Shown one piece after another: positions 27,551 through 34,088 of a DNA stretch of 64,000 bases (within the stretch, counting starts at the first letter, position 1; each line of letters opens with the position of its first letter). Source of the DNA: an uncultured Pelagibacteraceae bacterium. Its GTDB lineage: Bacteria > Pseudomonadota > Alphaproteobacteria > Pelagibacterales > Pelagibacteraceae. The position numbers were made by a program, and so were the translations under genes. The stretch is from NCBI GenBank assembly GCA_902521615.1, contig CABYSJ010000002.1:1-64000 (forward strand). Direction: 5' to 3'. Below the pieces are notes generated by a model, which saw nothing but the letters and a program-made list of their open reading frames with translations, did not search any database and was not told the origin of the DNA.

Positions 27551-28300
27551 ATGAATAAAAAAGTAAAAGTTAATGCTTCAATTTTAATAATAGGTAATGA
27601 AATTTTATCTGGAAGAACCCAAGATACCAATACATCTACTTTAGCAATCTGGCTAAATTCAATCGGTGTTAATGTTGGTGAAGTTAGAGTAATACCTGAT
27701 GTTGAAGATATTATTGTAGATACTTTAAATTTGCTTAGGTCAACATATGATTACGTTTTTACAACTGGTGGTATTGGTCCGACACATGATGATATTACAG
27801 CTCAGTCAGTATCAAAGGCTTTTGGAATAAAATACGAAGTCCACAAGGAAGCTTTTAAAATTTTAGAAAAATATTATCAACCAGGTGAATTTAATGATGG
27901 GAGGCAAAAAATGGCATGGATGCCAGAGAATGCAAAATTAATTTTAAATCCAACAAGTGGTGCCCCAGGATTTAATGTTGAAAATGTTTTTTCTTTACCT
28001 GGCGTTCCTTCTATTTTGAAATCTATGTTAGGTGGTTTAACAAATAAAATTGTTGGTGGAGAACCAATTAAAAGTCTTACAATAAGTTTAAAAACAGTAG
28101 AAAGTGAAATAGCAAATTCTTTAACTAAAGTACAAAATGATAATAAAGATGTTGAAATTGGTAGCTACCCATTTTTTCATGCAGGAAAATTAGGAGTTTC
28201 AATTGTAATTAGATCTGAGGATCAAAATAAAATTGATAATTGCAATTCTCAAATTTTAAAATTTGTAAATGAGAAAAAAATTGAGGTAGTAGATAGATAA
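27551..28300 (+). CDS. CinA N-terminal type (MoCF-domain) protein
   Basis: 249 residues matching the MoaB/MogA-like domain of CinA: ILIIGNEILSGRTQDTNT at the start, TTGGIGPTHDDIT near 76, and APGF with SLPGVPSI near 140-155. The C-terminal PncC amidohydrolase domain of long CinA proteins is absent. Members act on pyridine or molybdopterin-like nucleotides (for example as ADP-ribose pyrophosphatase); the exact role is not shown. Overlaps the next gene by one base (TAATG). Confidence 0.87.
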   Translation: MNKKVKVNASILIIGNEILSGRTQDTNTSTLAIWLNSIGVNVGEVRVIPDVEDIIVDTLNLLRSTYDYVFTTGGIGPTHDDITAQSVSKAFGIKYEVHKEAFKILEKYYQPGEFNDGRQKMAWMPENAKLILNPTSGAPGFNVENVFSLPGVPSILKSMLGGLTNKIVGGEPIKSLTISLKTVESEIANSLTKVQNDNKDVEIGSYPFFHAGKLGVSIVIRSEDQNKIDNCNSQILKFVNEKKIEVVDR

Positions 28301-28701
28301 TGCTGTATTTTGCCTATGGAAGTAATCTTCATCATTTTCAAATGAAGCGTAGATGTAAAGATAGTATTTTCTTAAAAAAAATAAATTTAAAAGATTTTAG
28401 ATTAACTTTTAGAAGCAAATATAGAGCTGCAGATATCGAGCCTAAAAAAAATTGTATAGTTCCAGGAGCTTTATTTGAAATTTCAAAAAGTGACGAAAAA
28501 AAATTAGATGTATATGAAGATTTTCCAATTCTTTATAAAAAATACTACTTTTATTATTATGGAAAAAAAGTGATGACTTATACAATGGTAAAAAAATCAC
28601 CATTTAAATTTCCAACCGAAAGATATTTAAATGTTGTAAAAAGAGGTTATAGAGATTGTAAACTTGATAAAAGTTTTTTAATAAAAGCATTACAAACATA
28701 A
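28300..28701 (+). CDS. Gamma-glutamylcyclotransferase-like (AIG2/GGCT fold) protein
   Basis: 133 residues. MLYFAYGSNL at the start is the GGCT-fold substrate loop. PGALFEIS near 52 and LDVYEDFP near 67, with its conserved Glu, match the catalytic region. It would release 5-oxoproline from gamma-glutamyl peptides or amines. It is linked to the CinA-type gene by TAATG and lies 6 bp before the broken dehydrogenase gene. Confidence 0.85.
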   Translation: MLYFAYGSNLHHFQMKRRCKDSIFLKKINLKDFRLTFRSKYRAADIEPKKNCIVPGALFEISKSDEKKLDVYEDFPILYKKYYFYYYGKKVMTYTMVKKSPFKFPTERYLNVVKRGYRDCKLDKSFLIKALQT

Positions 28702-28707
28702 TTTAAA

Positions 28708-30000
28708 ATGTTTTTACACACAAAATTAGAGACCAGAACTGATCCAATTAGAATAGCTTTTATTGGATGTGGAAAATTTGTCAGCATGTTTTTGGCACAA
28801 TATAATCATTTAAACAAAATACAAATTGATAGCATTGTTGATATTAATATAAATCAAGCTAAAAAAAATTGTTTAAATAGCGGTCTAAGTTCTGAAAGCA
28901 TAGAACAAATTAATTTTTCAAACTCATTAGATGAAATTTTAGAAAGAAATATAGAAATCTTTATAGAAGCTACAGGAAATCCAATTATAGGCACAGTGCA
29001 TGCAGATAAAATAATTAAAAATAATAAGAATATAATTTTAGTGAATGTTGAAGCTGATATTACATGTGGAAAATATCTTTCAGATCTAGCTAAAAAAAAC
29101 AATGTTATTTGTTCAATGGCTTATGGTGATCAACCTTCATTAATTTTAGAACAAATTGAGTGGGCAAGATTAAATGGGTTTGAGGTTATTTGTGCAGGAA
29201 AAGGTACCAAATATCATCCAACATTTGAATATTCTACACCCGATACAGTTTGGGGGCATTATGGTTTATCTAAAGAAAGAGCAGAAAATGAGTCTGGCAT
29301 GAACCCAAAAATGTTTAATAGTTTTTTGTGTGGAGATAAATCTGCTATAGAAATGTGCGCTGTAAGTAATGCTGCAAATCTAAAATGTCCTAGTAATGGT
29401 TTAACTTTTCCCCCTGTTAGTGTTTACGATATTGCTAAGAAAATGATTCCTAAAAAGGATGGAGGATTAATTGATAGTGAAGGGCAGGTAGAGGTAATTT
29501 CAAGTATTGATTTAGAAAAAAAAGATATTGAAAATGATTTAAGATGGGGTGTTTACATTGTTTTAAAAGCAAAGAATGAATACGTAAAAAATTGTTTCAA
29601 AGATTACGGAATGGTCACAGATTACTCAGGTAATTATTCTGCTATCTGGAGACCTTATCATTATATAGGATAAGAACTTGCTCAATCTATCTATTCAATA
29701 GCTTTAGATAATAGAGCAACTGGTTTTACAAAAAATTACAATGCTGAAGTTGCTAGTATTACAAAAAAGGATTTAAAAAAAGGTCAAAAACTTGACGGTG
29801 AGGGTGGATTTTGTGCAAGAGGTAGACTGATAACTTCAGAAAAATCAAAAAAAGAAAAAATATTGCCGTTAGGTCTTACTGATAATGCTATATTAAAAAA
29901 AGATATTAGTAAGGATGAAATAATTAAATTAGAGGATGTAGACCTTAATTTACCAAAAGAGGTAGTAGAGGCTAGAGATTATCAATACAATTTAATATAG
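28708..30000 (+). pseudogene. COG4091-type homoserine dehydrogenase-like/SAF-domain protein, interrupted by one in-frame TAA
   Basis: The open part (28708-29673, 321 residues) has an N-terminal Rossmann fold (IRIAFIGCGKF), VEADITCG and SMAYGDQPSLI, as in COG4091 proteins (NAD(P)-binding oxidoreductases related to homoserine dehydrogenase). The codon at 29671-29673 is TAA after WRPYHYIG. The same frame then stays open for 108 more codons to a TAG at 29998-30000, continuing as ELAQSIYSIALDNRAT and a C-terminal SAF-like part (GGFCARGRL, PLGLTDNA). One TTA-to-TAA change explains the break. It is either a fresh pseudogene, a two-piece gene or a sequencing error. The substrate is unknown. The break is close to the tRNA-Leu islet, which starts at 30000. 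Confidence 0.85.
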
Positions 30001-30028
30001 TTGAGTTATAAATAATTGAATATATAAC
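30001..30028 (+). promoter_or_regulatory. Promoter-like site before the tRNA-Leu fragment
   Basis: TTGAGT (30001-30006) and TATAAC (30023-30028) are 16 bp apart, in the same alignment columns as TTGAAA/AATACT of the intact tRNA-Leu. If active it would transcribe the tRNA fragment and then run antisense into the 3' end of gpgS. Confidence 0.45.
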
Positions 30029-30044
30029 AATGAAATTCATAAAT

Positions 30045-30088
30045 GCCCTCGTGGTGAAATTGGTAGACACAAAGGACTTAAAATCCTT
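30045..30088 (+). pseudogene. tRNA-Leu(UAA) 5' fragment
   Basis: The 44 bases are identical to the first 44 of the intact tRNA-Leu at 32221: 5' acceptor strand, D arm and full anticodon arm with the UAA anticodon. The variable arm, T arm and 3' acceptor strand are missing, so it cannot make a tRNA. The stop codon of gpgS on the other strand uses the last base of this fragment. Confidence 0.92.
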
Positions 30089-31308
30089 TAAAGATAAAAT
30101 TTATTATCTTCGTTAACAGCTTTTTCTAATCTTATTAAAAAATCTGGTATAGCGCTCTTAACTCTACTCCAAGTTGGTATAAATGGAGCATCCATTGGAT
30201 TTAAATAAAAATCTTCTCCTGCTTTAATTATATTTTTAGAAAATAATTCTACAGCCTTTTCTTCAGAATGAGAGTCAAATTTCAAACCATTCATTTCAGC
30301 ATCGCCACGATAAGCGTCAATTAAATCAAGTGCTGACCTATAGTAAGTTGCTTTAAGTGATCTTAATTGCTCTCTACTAAATGAGTGACCTTGTGTAGCA
30401 AGTTTTTTTATAAAGGTTTTTATTATATCAATGGACATTCTTGAAAGACCTTTATTTTCATCATCAGAAGATAAATCCTGATGTTTATGGTCATAAGTAT
30501 CAGCTAAATCAACCTGACAAATATTTTGAGGAGAAAAGTTTCTTTGCATTTCCGACAAAATTCCAATTTCTATTCCCCAGTCTGATGAAATTCTTAATTC
30601 GGGTAGAATATTTCTTCTAAAAGAAAATTCTCCAGCTAGTGGATATTTAAATGATTTCATAAAATCTAAATATTCACTTTTTCCAATAGTTTTTTCTAAA
30701 GCGTTTAATAATGGAAATACTAAAAGTCTTGCTACTCTTCCGTTCATTTTATTATCAGCAACTCTTGGATAGTAACCTTTGCAAAATTCAAAATTAAATA
30801 AGGGATTTACAACTGGATAAAATAATTTTGCCAACATTCTACGGTCATATGTTTTTATATCACAGTCGTGTAAAGCAACAGATCTAGCGCTGTTTCTTGC
30901 TATAGACATTCCAATACAATACCAAACGTTTCTTCCTTTACCTTTTTCATTCGGTGCTAATGATTTTGTTTGTAATTCTTTATCCAATTTTTTTAAATTA
31001 GGACCATCATTCCATAATATTGTAAACGGAGTTTCTAATTTTTCAAAAAAAGTCCAGGCCTTTCTCGCCTGTTTTTCATTAGCCTGATCTAACCCTATAA
31101 TAATATGATGCAGGTAATTAGTTTTAGAAATTTCAGAAACTATCCTTGGTAAAGCATCACCGTTTAATTCACTATAAAGACACGGTAGTATCAGTTCCAT
31201 TTTTCTTTCTTTTGAAAAACTCAAAAGTTCTTTTTCTATTTGCTTTGTTGACTTTGTTCCAAAATCGTGAAGTGTTGAAATAATACCGTTTTGAGAAAAA
31301 TCACTCAT
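30088..31308 (-). CDS. gpgS: Glucosyl-3-phosphoglycerate synthase-like glycosyltransferase (GT-A fold)
   Basis: 406 residues. ILPCLYSELNGDALP opens the nucleotide-sugar domain; HDCDIKTYDR (near 148) is the DxD-like metal/sugar-nucleotide motif; GYYPRVADNKMNGRVARL and LAGEFSFRR are landmarks of the glucosyl-3-phosphoglycerate synthase family. The product would be glucosyl-3-phosphoglycerate, then dephosphorylated by the next-door phosphatase to the osmolyte glucosylglycerate. Mannosyl-3-phosphoglycerate synthase is the main alternative. No clear ribosome site precedes the ATG. The stop codon (30088-30090) ends exactly at the tRNA fragment boundary, so the gene fills the islet to its edge. Confidence 0.82.
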   Translation of the reverse strand: MSDFSQNGIISTLHDFGTKSTKQIEKELLSFSKERKMELILPCLYSELNGDALPRIVSEISKTNYLHHIIIGLDQANEKQARKAWTFFEKLETPFTILWNDGPNLKKLDKELQTKSLAPNEKGKGRNVWYCIGMSIARNSARSVALHDCDIKTYDRRMLAKLFYPVVNPLFNFEFCKGYYPRVADNKMNGRVARLLVFPLLNALEKTIGKSEYLDFMKSFKYPLAGEFSFRRNILPELRISSDWGIEIGILSEMQRNFSPQNICQVDLADTYDHKHQDLSSDDENKGLSRMSIDIIKTFIKKLATQGHSFSREQLRSLKATYYRSALDLIDAYRGDAEMNGLKFDSHSEEKAVELFSKNIIKAGEDFYLNPMDAPFIPTWSRVKSAIPDFLIRLEKAVNEDNKFYL

Positions 31309-31319
31309 ATTATATTTTA

Positions 31320-32123
31320 TTAATTTTTATTTATTTTAACTAGAGCCATTTTAATCACATCTGTCCAGCCCTGAGGTGATGGCTTGTTAGTTGCAATCAA
31401 ATTATTTATAGGAATTTCATCTAAAGTGAATTCATCATTAAATACCAAGCAGGGATAATCACTTATTTTAAGCATTTCTAGGTCATTATAATTATCCCCC
31501 ACAGCTATTGTTTTTACATTTTTATGATATTTTTTATAGAATCTAACAAATACTTGAAGAGCTTTAGCTTTGTTTGTTCTGTCTGTTAAATTAATCACTC
31601 TTCCACCTTCTTGTAAGAAAAGACCTTCTGTTCTTATAATTTTCGATAATTGATTTTTTTCAGTTTTGGTTCCGTTAAATATAAATGGAATTGTGTATTT
31701 ACGATTTAAAGCTAAATTCAATTTTTCATCATCTAAACCAAAAATTAAGCTTTGCCTTTTCTTTTCCATACTAGAGACCCACATGCATTTATTTTGTAAA
31801 TTTATTGGAACAATTTTTTTAAAAATATTTAAAAGATTATCTTTTTCTCGACTTAGAATTAATTCCTTTGGTAAATCTGAATTTAATAAGTTCAAACCAT
31901 TTATTGCTGCTCCATTTTCTGAAATAAAAGGCAAATTTGAACCTAACTCGTAATTAAATTCTAAAATTTCTTTCTCCGTTTTGCTAGTGTTAGGTATAAT
32001 ATAAATACCTTTAGAGATTATTTCTCTCAAATAATTTTTTATTTCATCAAATTTGAATGTATCTCGATGAAGAAGTGAACCATCAAGGTCAGTAAATATT
32101 AAAACTTTGAATATTCTTTCCAT
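31320..32123 (-). CDS. Mannosyl/glucosyl-3-phosphoglycerate phosphatase (HAD-IIB)
   Basis: 267 residues from the ATG at 32123 (a TTG one codon earlier is less likely). HAD motif I is FTDLDGSLL, motif II NTSKTEKEI, and motif IV GDNYNDLEML near 217; a C2B-type cap lies between. This matches the mannosyl-3-phosphoglycerate phosphatase family (MpgP/GpgP). It stands 11 bp before gpgS, on the same strand, and together they give a complete two-step route to a charged sugar-glycerate osmolyte. Both genes lie between the tRNA-Leu repeats. Confidence 0.82.
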   Translation of the reverse strand: MERIFKVLIFTDLDGSLLHRDTFKFDEIKNYLREIISKGIYIIPNTSKTEKEILEFNYELGSNLPFISENGAAINGLNLLNSDLPKELILSREKDNLLNIFKKIVPINLQNKCMWVSSMEKKRQSLIFGLDDEKLNLALNRKYTIPFIFNGTKTEKNQLSKIIRTEGLFLQEGGRVINLTDRTNKAKALQVFVRFYKKYHKNVKTIAVGDNYNDLEMLKISDYPCLVFNDEFTLDEIPINNLIATNKPSPQGWTDVIKMALVKINKN

Positions 32124-32175
32124 CAATTAATATTTATAAAAATATTCAAAAATAACAATTTTACATATTAAGCTT

Positions 32176-32264
32176 GTTGAAATATAAATAATAGCATAAA
32201 TACTCATGAAATTCATTAATGCCCTCGTGGTGAAATTGGTAGACACAAAGGACTTAAAATCCTT
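32176..32264 (+). repeat. Right direct repeat of the gpgS-gpgP islet
   Basis: The counterpart of 30000-30088: 36 of 45 upstream bases and all 44 tRNA bases match. It holds the upstream region and 5' half of the intact tRNA-Leu. Confidence 0.88.
32177..32204 (+). promoter_or_regulatory. Probable promoter of tRNA-Leu(UAA)
   Basis: TTGAAA (32177-32182), 16 bp, then AATACT (32199-32204), about 10 nt before the expected transcript start. The -10 is weaker than the equivalent site of the left repeat. Confidence 0.4.
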
Positions 32265-32306
32265 GCCGCTTGCGGAGTGCCAGTTCGAGTCTGGCCGAGG
32301 GCACCA
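32221..32306 (+). tRNA. tRNA-Leu(UAA)
   Basis: 86 nt including an encoded CCA (32304-32306). The acceptor arms GCCCTCG and CGAGGGC pair fully. The anticodon loop CTTAAAA gives UAA, and a long variable arm (GCCGCTTGCGGAGT region) is present as expected for Leu. It reads the TTA codon that is heavily used here. nadK starts 4 nt after the CCA, so the two probably share a transcript. Confidence 0.97.
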
Positions 32307-32310
32307 CTAA

Positions 32311-33081
32311 ATGAGTAAACTTCATATTATTTCAGATAAAAATAAAAAATCTTCAAAGATTAAAAATTTATTAATAAAAAAAATTAAGTCTAATAATTTT
32401 AAAAAAGAAAATCTGATTATTGTAATTGGTGGTGATGGTTTCATGCTTCAAACCCTTAAAAAGAATAAAAATTCTAACAAACATTTTTATGGGATTAATT
32501 CTGGAAATTATGGATTTCTTATGAATAAATTTTCATCTAAAGATATTATTAAAAATTTATCGAAAGCAAACTTGGTTACAATTTCTCCTCTAGAAATGGT
32601 AGTTAAAACTAGAAATAATCAAATTAGAAGATCTATAGCAATTAATGAAGTGTCTGTTCTTAGACAAAGTAGACAAGCGGCCTCGTTATCTATTAAACAA
32701 GGCTCAAGACAAGTGATTAAGAATTTAGTTTCAGACGGAGTATTAGTATCAACACCTGCAGGAAGCACAGCTTATAATCTTTCAGTACATGGACCTATCT
32801 TAAGCCTTCATTCAAAAAAATTATCAATATCACCAATAAGTGCATTTCGACCAAGAAGATGGAAGGGTAAAATTGTTAACGATAAAACAAAAATAGTTAT
32901 AAACAACTTAAACCCAATTAAGAGACCTATTAGTGCTGTTGCAGATAATTTAGAAGTAAGAAATGCTAAATCAATTACAGTAAAAACTAACAATAAAATA
33001 AAGTTTAATCTTCTTTATGATAAAAATAGAAGTCTACAAAAAAAAATTAAACTTGAACAAATAAGAAGAGAAACTAGTTAG
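32311..33081 (+). CDS. nadK: NAD kinase
   Basis: 256 residues. The GGDGFML motif (about 40-46) is the ATP/NAD-binding signature with its catalytic Asp; AINEVSV provides the NE motif and STPAGSTAYNLSVHGP the substrate loop. It makes NADP+ from NAD+. The ATG follows tRNA-Leu by only 4 nt; the sole Shine-Dalgarno-like sequence, GAGGG (32297-32301), lies inside the 3' acceptor strand of the tRNA. Processing of the tRNA 3' end would leave an almost leaderless mRNA. Confidence 0.95.
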   Translation: MSKLHIISDKNKKSSKIKNLLIKKIKSNNFKKENLIIVIGGDGFMLQTLKKNKNSNKHFYGINSGNYGFLMNKFSSKDIIKNLSKANLVTISPLEMVVKTRNNQIRRSIAINEVSVLRQSRQAASLSIKQGSRQVIKNLVSDGVLVSTPAGSTAYNLSVHGPILSLHSKKLSISPISAFRPRRWKGKIVNDKTKIVINNLNPIKRPISAVADNLEVRNAKSITVKTNNKIKFNLLYDKNRSLQKKIKLEQIRRETS

Positions 33082-33084
33082 ATA

Positions 33085-33222
33085 ATGAAAAAACTTAATC
33101 CAGTGATGCTAGTAGTAATTATATTAGTTGGGGGTTTTTGTGCTTTTAAAATTATGTCTTTTCTTGGTTGTTATGTTCGAATTGAAGATGTTGATGAGTG
33201 TTGGAAATTAACAGCCTGGTGA
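33085..33222 (+). CDS. Small single-span membrane protein, 45 residues
   Basis: An ATG 3 bp after the nadK stop opens a 45-codon frame ending in TGA at 33220-33222. The protein has a Lys-rich start (MKKLNP), one hydrophobic helix (MLVVIILVGGFCAF) and a short polar tail with two Cys (GCYVRIEDVDEC) and two Trp. I do not recognise it. Close coupling to nadK and a clean membrane segment favour a real gene, but it is short enough to be chance. Confidence 0.55.
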   Translation: MKKLNPVMLVVIILVGGFCAFKIMSFLGCYVRIEDVDECWKLTAW

Positions 33223-33232
33223 AATTTAGTTT

Positions 33233-33262
33233 CGCGACTTATTGGTTACAAATCAATTACCT
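33233..33262 (-). pseudogene. Decayed tRNA-Thr(UGU) remnant (anticodon arm and adjoining bases)
   Basis: This stretch aligns to 34027-34057 of the intact tRNA-Thr gene in the same orientation. The 19-base anticodon-arm core (33240-33258) has one mismatch, and the flanking CGC-GAC bases match with one gap. Nothing recognisable remains of the acceptor or D arms. It lies on the far side of the pilin gene from the intact tRNA, like the displaced end of an integrated element. Confidence 0.65.
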
Positions 33263-33313
33263 AAGTTTAAATAATCCATTTTTTGCAAGATAAATTTAAA
33301 AATTTTTAAAAGT

Positions 33314-33331
33314 TGGCAACAATCTGGTAAC
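33314..33331. repeat. GGYARCA direct repeat pair, left of the pilin gene
   Basis: GGCAACA and GGTAACA are repeated with an 11-bp period, 18 bp before the pilin ATG. A similar pair (GGTAGCA, GGTAACA, same period) lies 76 bp after the pilin stop at 33919-33936. Possible protein-binding sites; origin unknown. Confidence 0.45.
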
Positions 33332-33348
33332 AATGTTAGTGTTTTTAA

Positions 33349-33843
33349 ATGAAACGAAATGGTTTCACGCTTATAGAACTCTTAGTCGTTGTAGCAATCA
33401 TTGGCATTCTAGCTGCAGTAGGAGTTGTCGCTTATGGTGGGTATACGAGTAGTGCCAAAGTAACTGTAACAAAATCTAATCACGCAAATGTTGCTAAAAT
33501 TATTCAAGCAGAAATTATGAGATGTAGCTTAGGTGAGGATCCAAGATTGTCAAAAGGTATTAATCTTACATGCAATGAAATTAGAGTTAAAGCAATATCA
33601 GATCCTTGGTATTTAGCAACAAAGTTCGCTCAGCATTTTTCAATTATACACAATAATACAGGAGAATGGAAAAATGTATTTGACGATGGAGCAGGAGTGC
33701 AACCTACAAAGAATACACAGTGTAATCTTAATACTTTTGGTCAATCAAGTATCGCAGGGAGGCAAAATAAAATAATTGTTATTACTAGATATGGAACAGG
33801 AAATAGTGATTGTCTCAGTACAGATGTATCTACTGAGTTTTAA
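33349..33843 (+). CDS. Type IV pilin/pseudopilin
   Basis: 164 residues with a textbook class III signal: MKRNG before FTLIEL, Glu at position 5 of the mature protein, then the hydrophobic N-terminal helix (VVVAIIGILAAVGVVAYGGY). The mature domain has Cys residues (CSLGED, LTCNE, TQCNL, SDCLS) able to form disulfides, the last pair near the C-terminus like a D-region. It would be cleaved by a prepilin peptidase and built into a pilus or competence/secretion pseudopilus. No assembly genes are near. It is framed by a tRNA-Thr remnant and the intact tRNA-Thr, suggesting arrival by transfer. Confidence 0.9.
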   Translation: MKRNGFTLIELLVVVAIIGILAAVGVVAYGGYTSSAKVTVTKSNHANVAKIIQAEIMRCSLGEDPRLSKGINLTCNEIRVKAISDPWYLATKFAQHFSIIHNNTGEWKNVFDDGAGVQPTKNTQCNLNTFGQSSIAGRQNKIIVITRYGTGNSDCLSTDVSTEF

Positions 33844-33918
33844 ATTCAAAAACTTTTAGGGATTGTGGTTATGTTCTGAAATAAAATTTAAACAATTATT
33901 TAATTTGACTACAAAAGT

Positions 33919-33948
33919 GGTAGCACCATGGTAACACTTATTGCTACC
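33919..33948. repeat. Repeat/inverted repeat after the pilin gene
   Basis: GGTAGCA (33919-33925) pairs with TGCTACC (33942-33948) as a 7-bp inverted repeat, and GGTAGCA plus GGTAACA (33930-33936) form a direct pair with an 11-bp period like the one at 33314. It lacks a T run, so it is a poor terminator. The remaining intergenic bases up to 34002 show nothing else. Confidence 0.45.
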
Positions 33949-34002
33949 AAATTACTTATCTTAAATTTTGAAAAAATAATAAGTGTTGATTTAGTTGAGT
34001 GA

Positions 34003-34078
34003 TGGTGCCCCCGCACGGATTCGAACCGCGGACCTATTGATTACAAATCAATTGCTCTACCAGCTGAGCTACAAGGGC
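34003..34078 (-). tRNA. tRNA-Thr(UGU)
   Basis: 76 nt on the minus strand with an encoded CCA (34003-34005). Acceptor GCCCTTG pairs with CGGGGGC using two G-U pairs. Anticodon stem ATTGA/TCAAT closes a TTTGTAA loop, anticodon UGU. D-loop TAGCTCAGCTGGTAGAGC is standard. The pilin islet lies on its 3' side. Confidence 0.97.
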
Positions 34079-34088
34079 ATGCGCAATA

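Larger units (their letters stand above)
30000..30088 (+). repeat. Left direct repeat of the gpgS-gpgP islet: promoter plus 5' half of tRNA-Leu
   Basis: 89 bp aligning without gaps to 32176-32264. The first 45 bp (upstream flank) differ at 9 positions; the last 44 bp (tRNA part) are identical. Identity stops at 30088, in the 3' side of the anticodon stem. Together with the right copy it brackets two minus-strand genes, as an attachment-site or recombination repeat would. Confidence 0.88.

Noticed and set aside
29671-29673. Recoded stop (readthrough or selenocysteine) in the COG4091-like gene
   Set aside because: The codon is TAA, not TGA; no SECIS-like hairpin or leaky context is visible. 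A nonsense mutation or sequencing error is simpler.
30000-32264. Prophage or insertion sequence between the tRNA-Leu repeats
   Set aside because: No integrase, transposase, terminal inverted repeat or phage gene; only the two osmolyte genes fit in the space.
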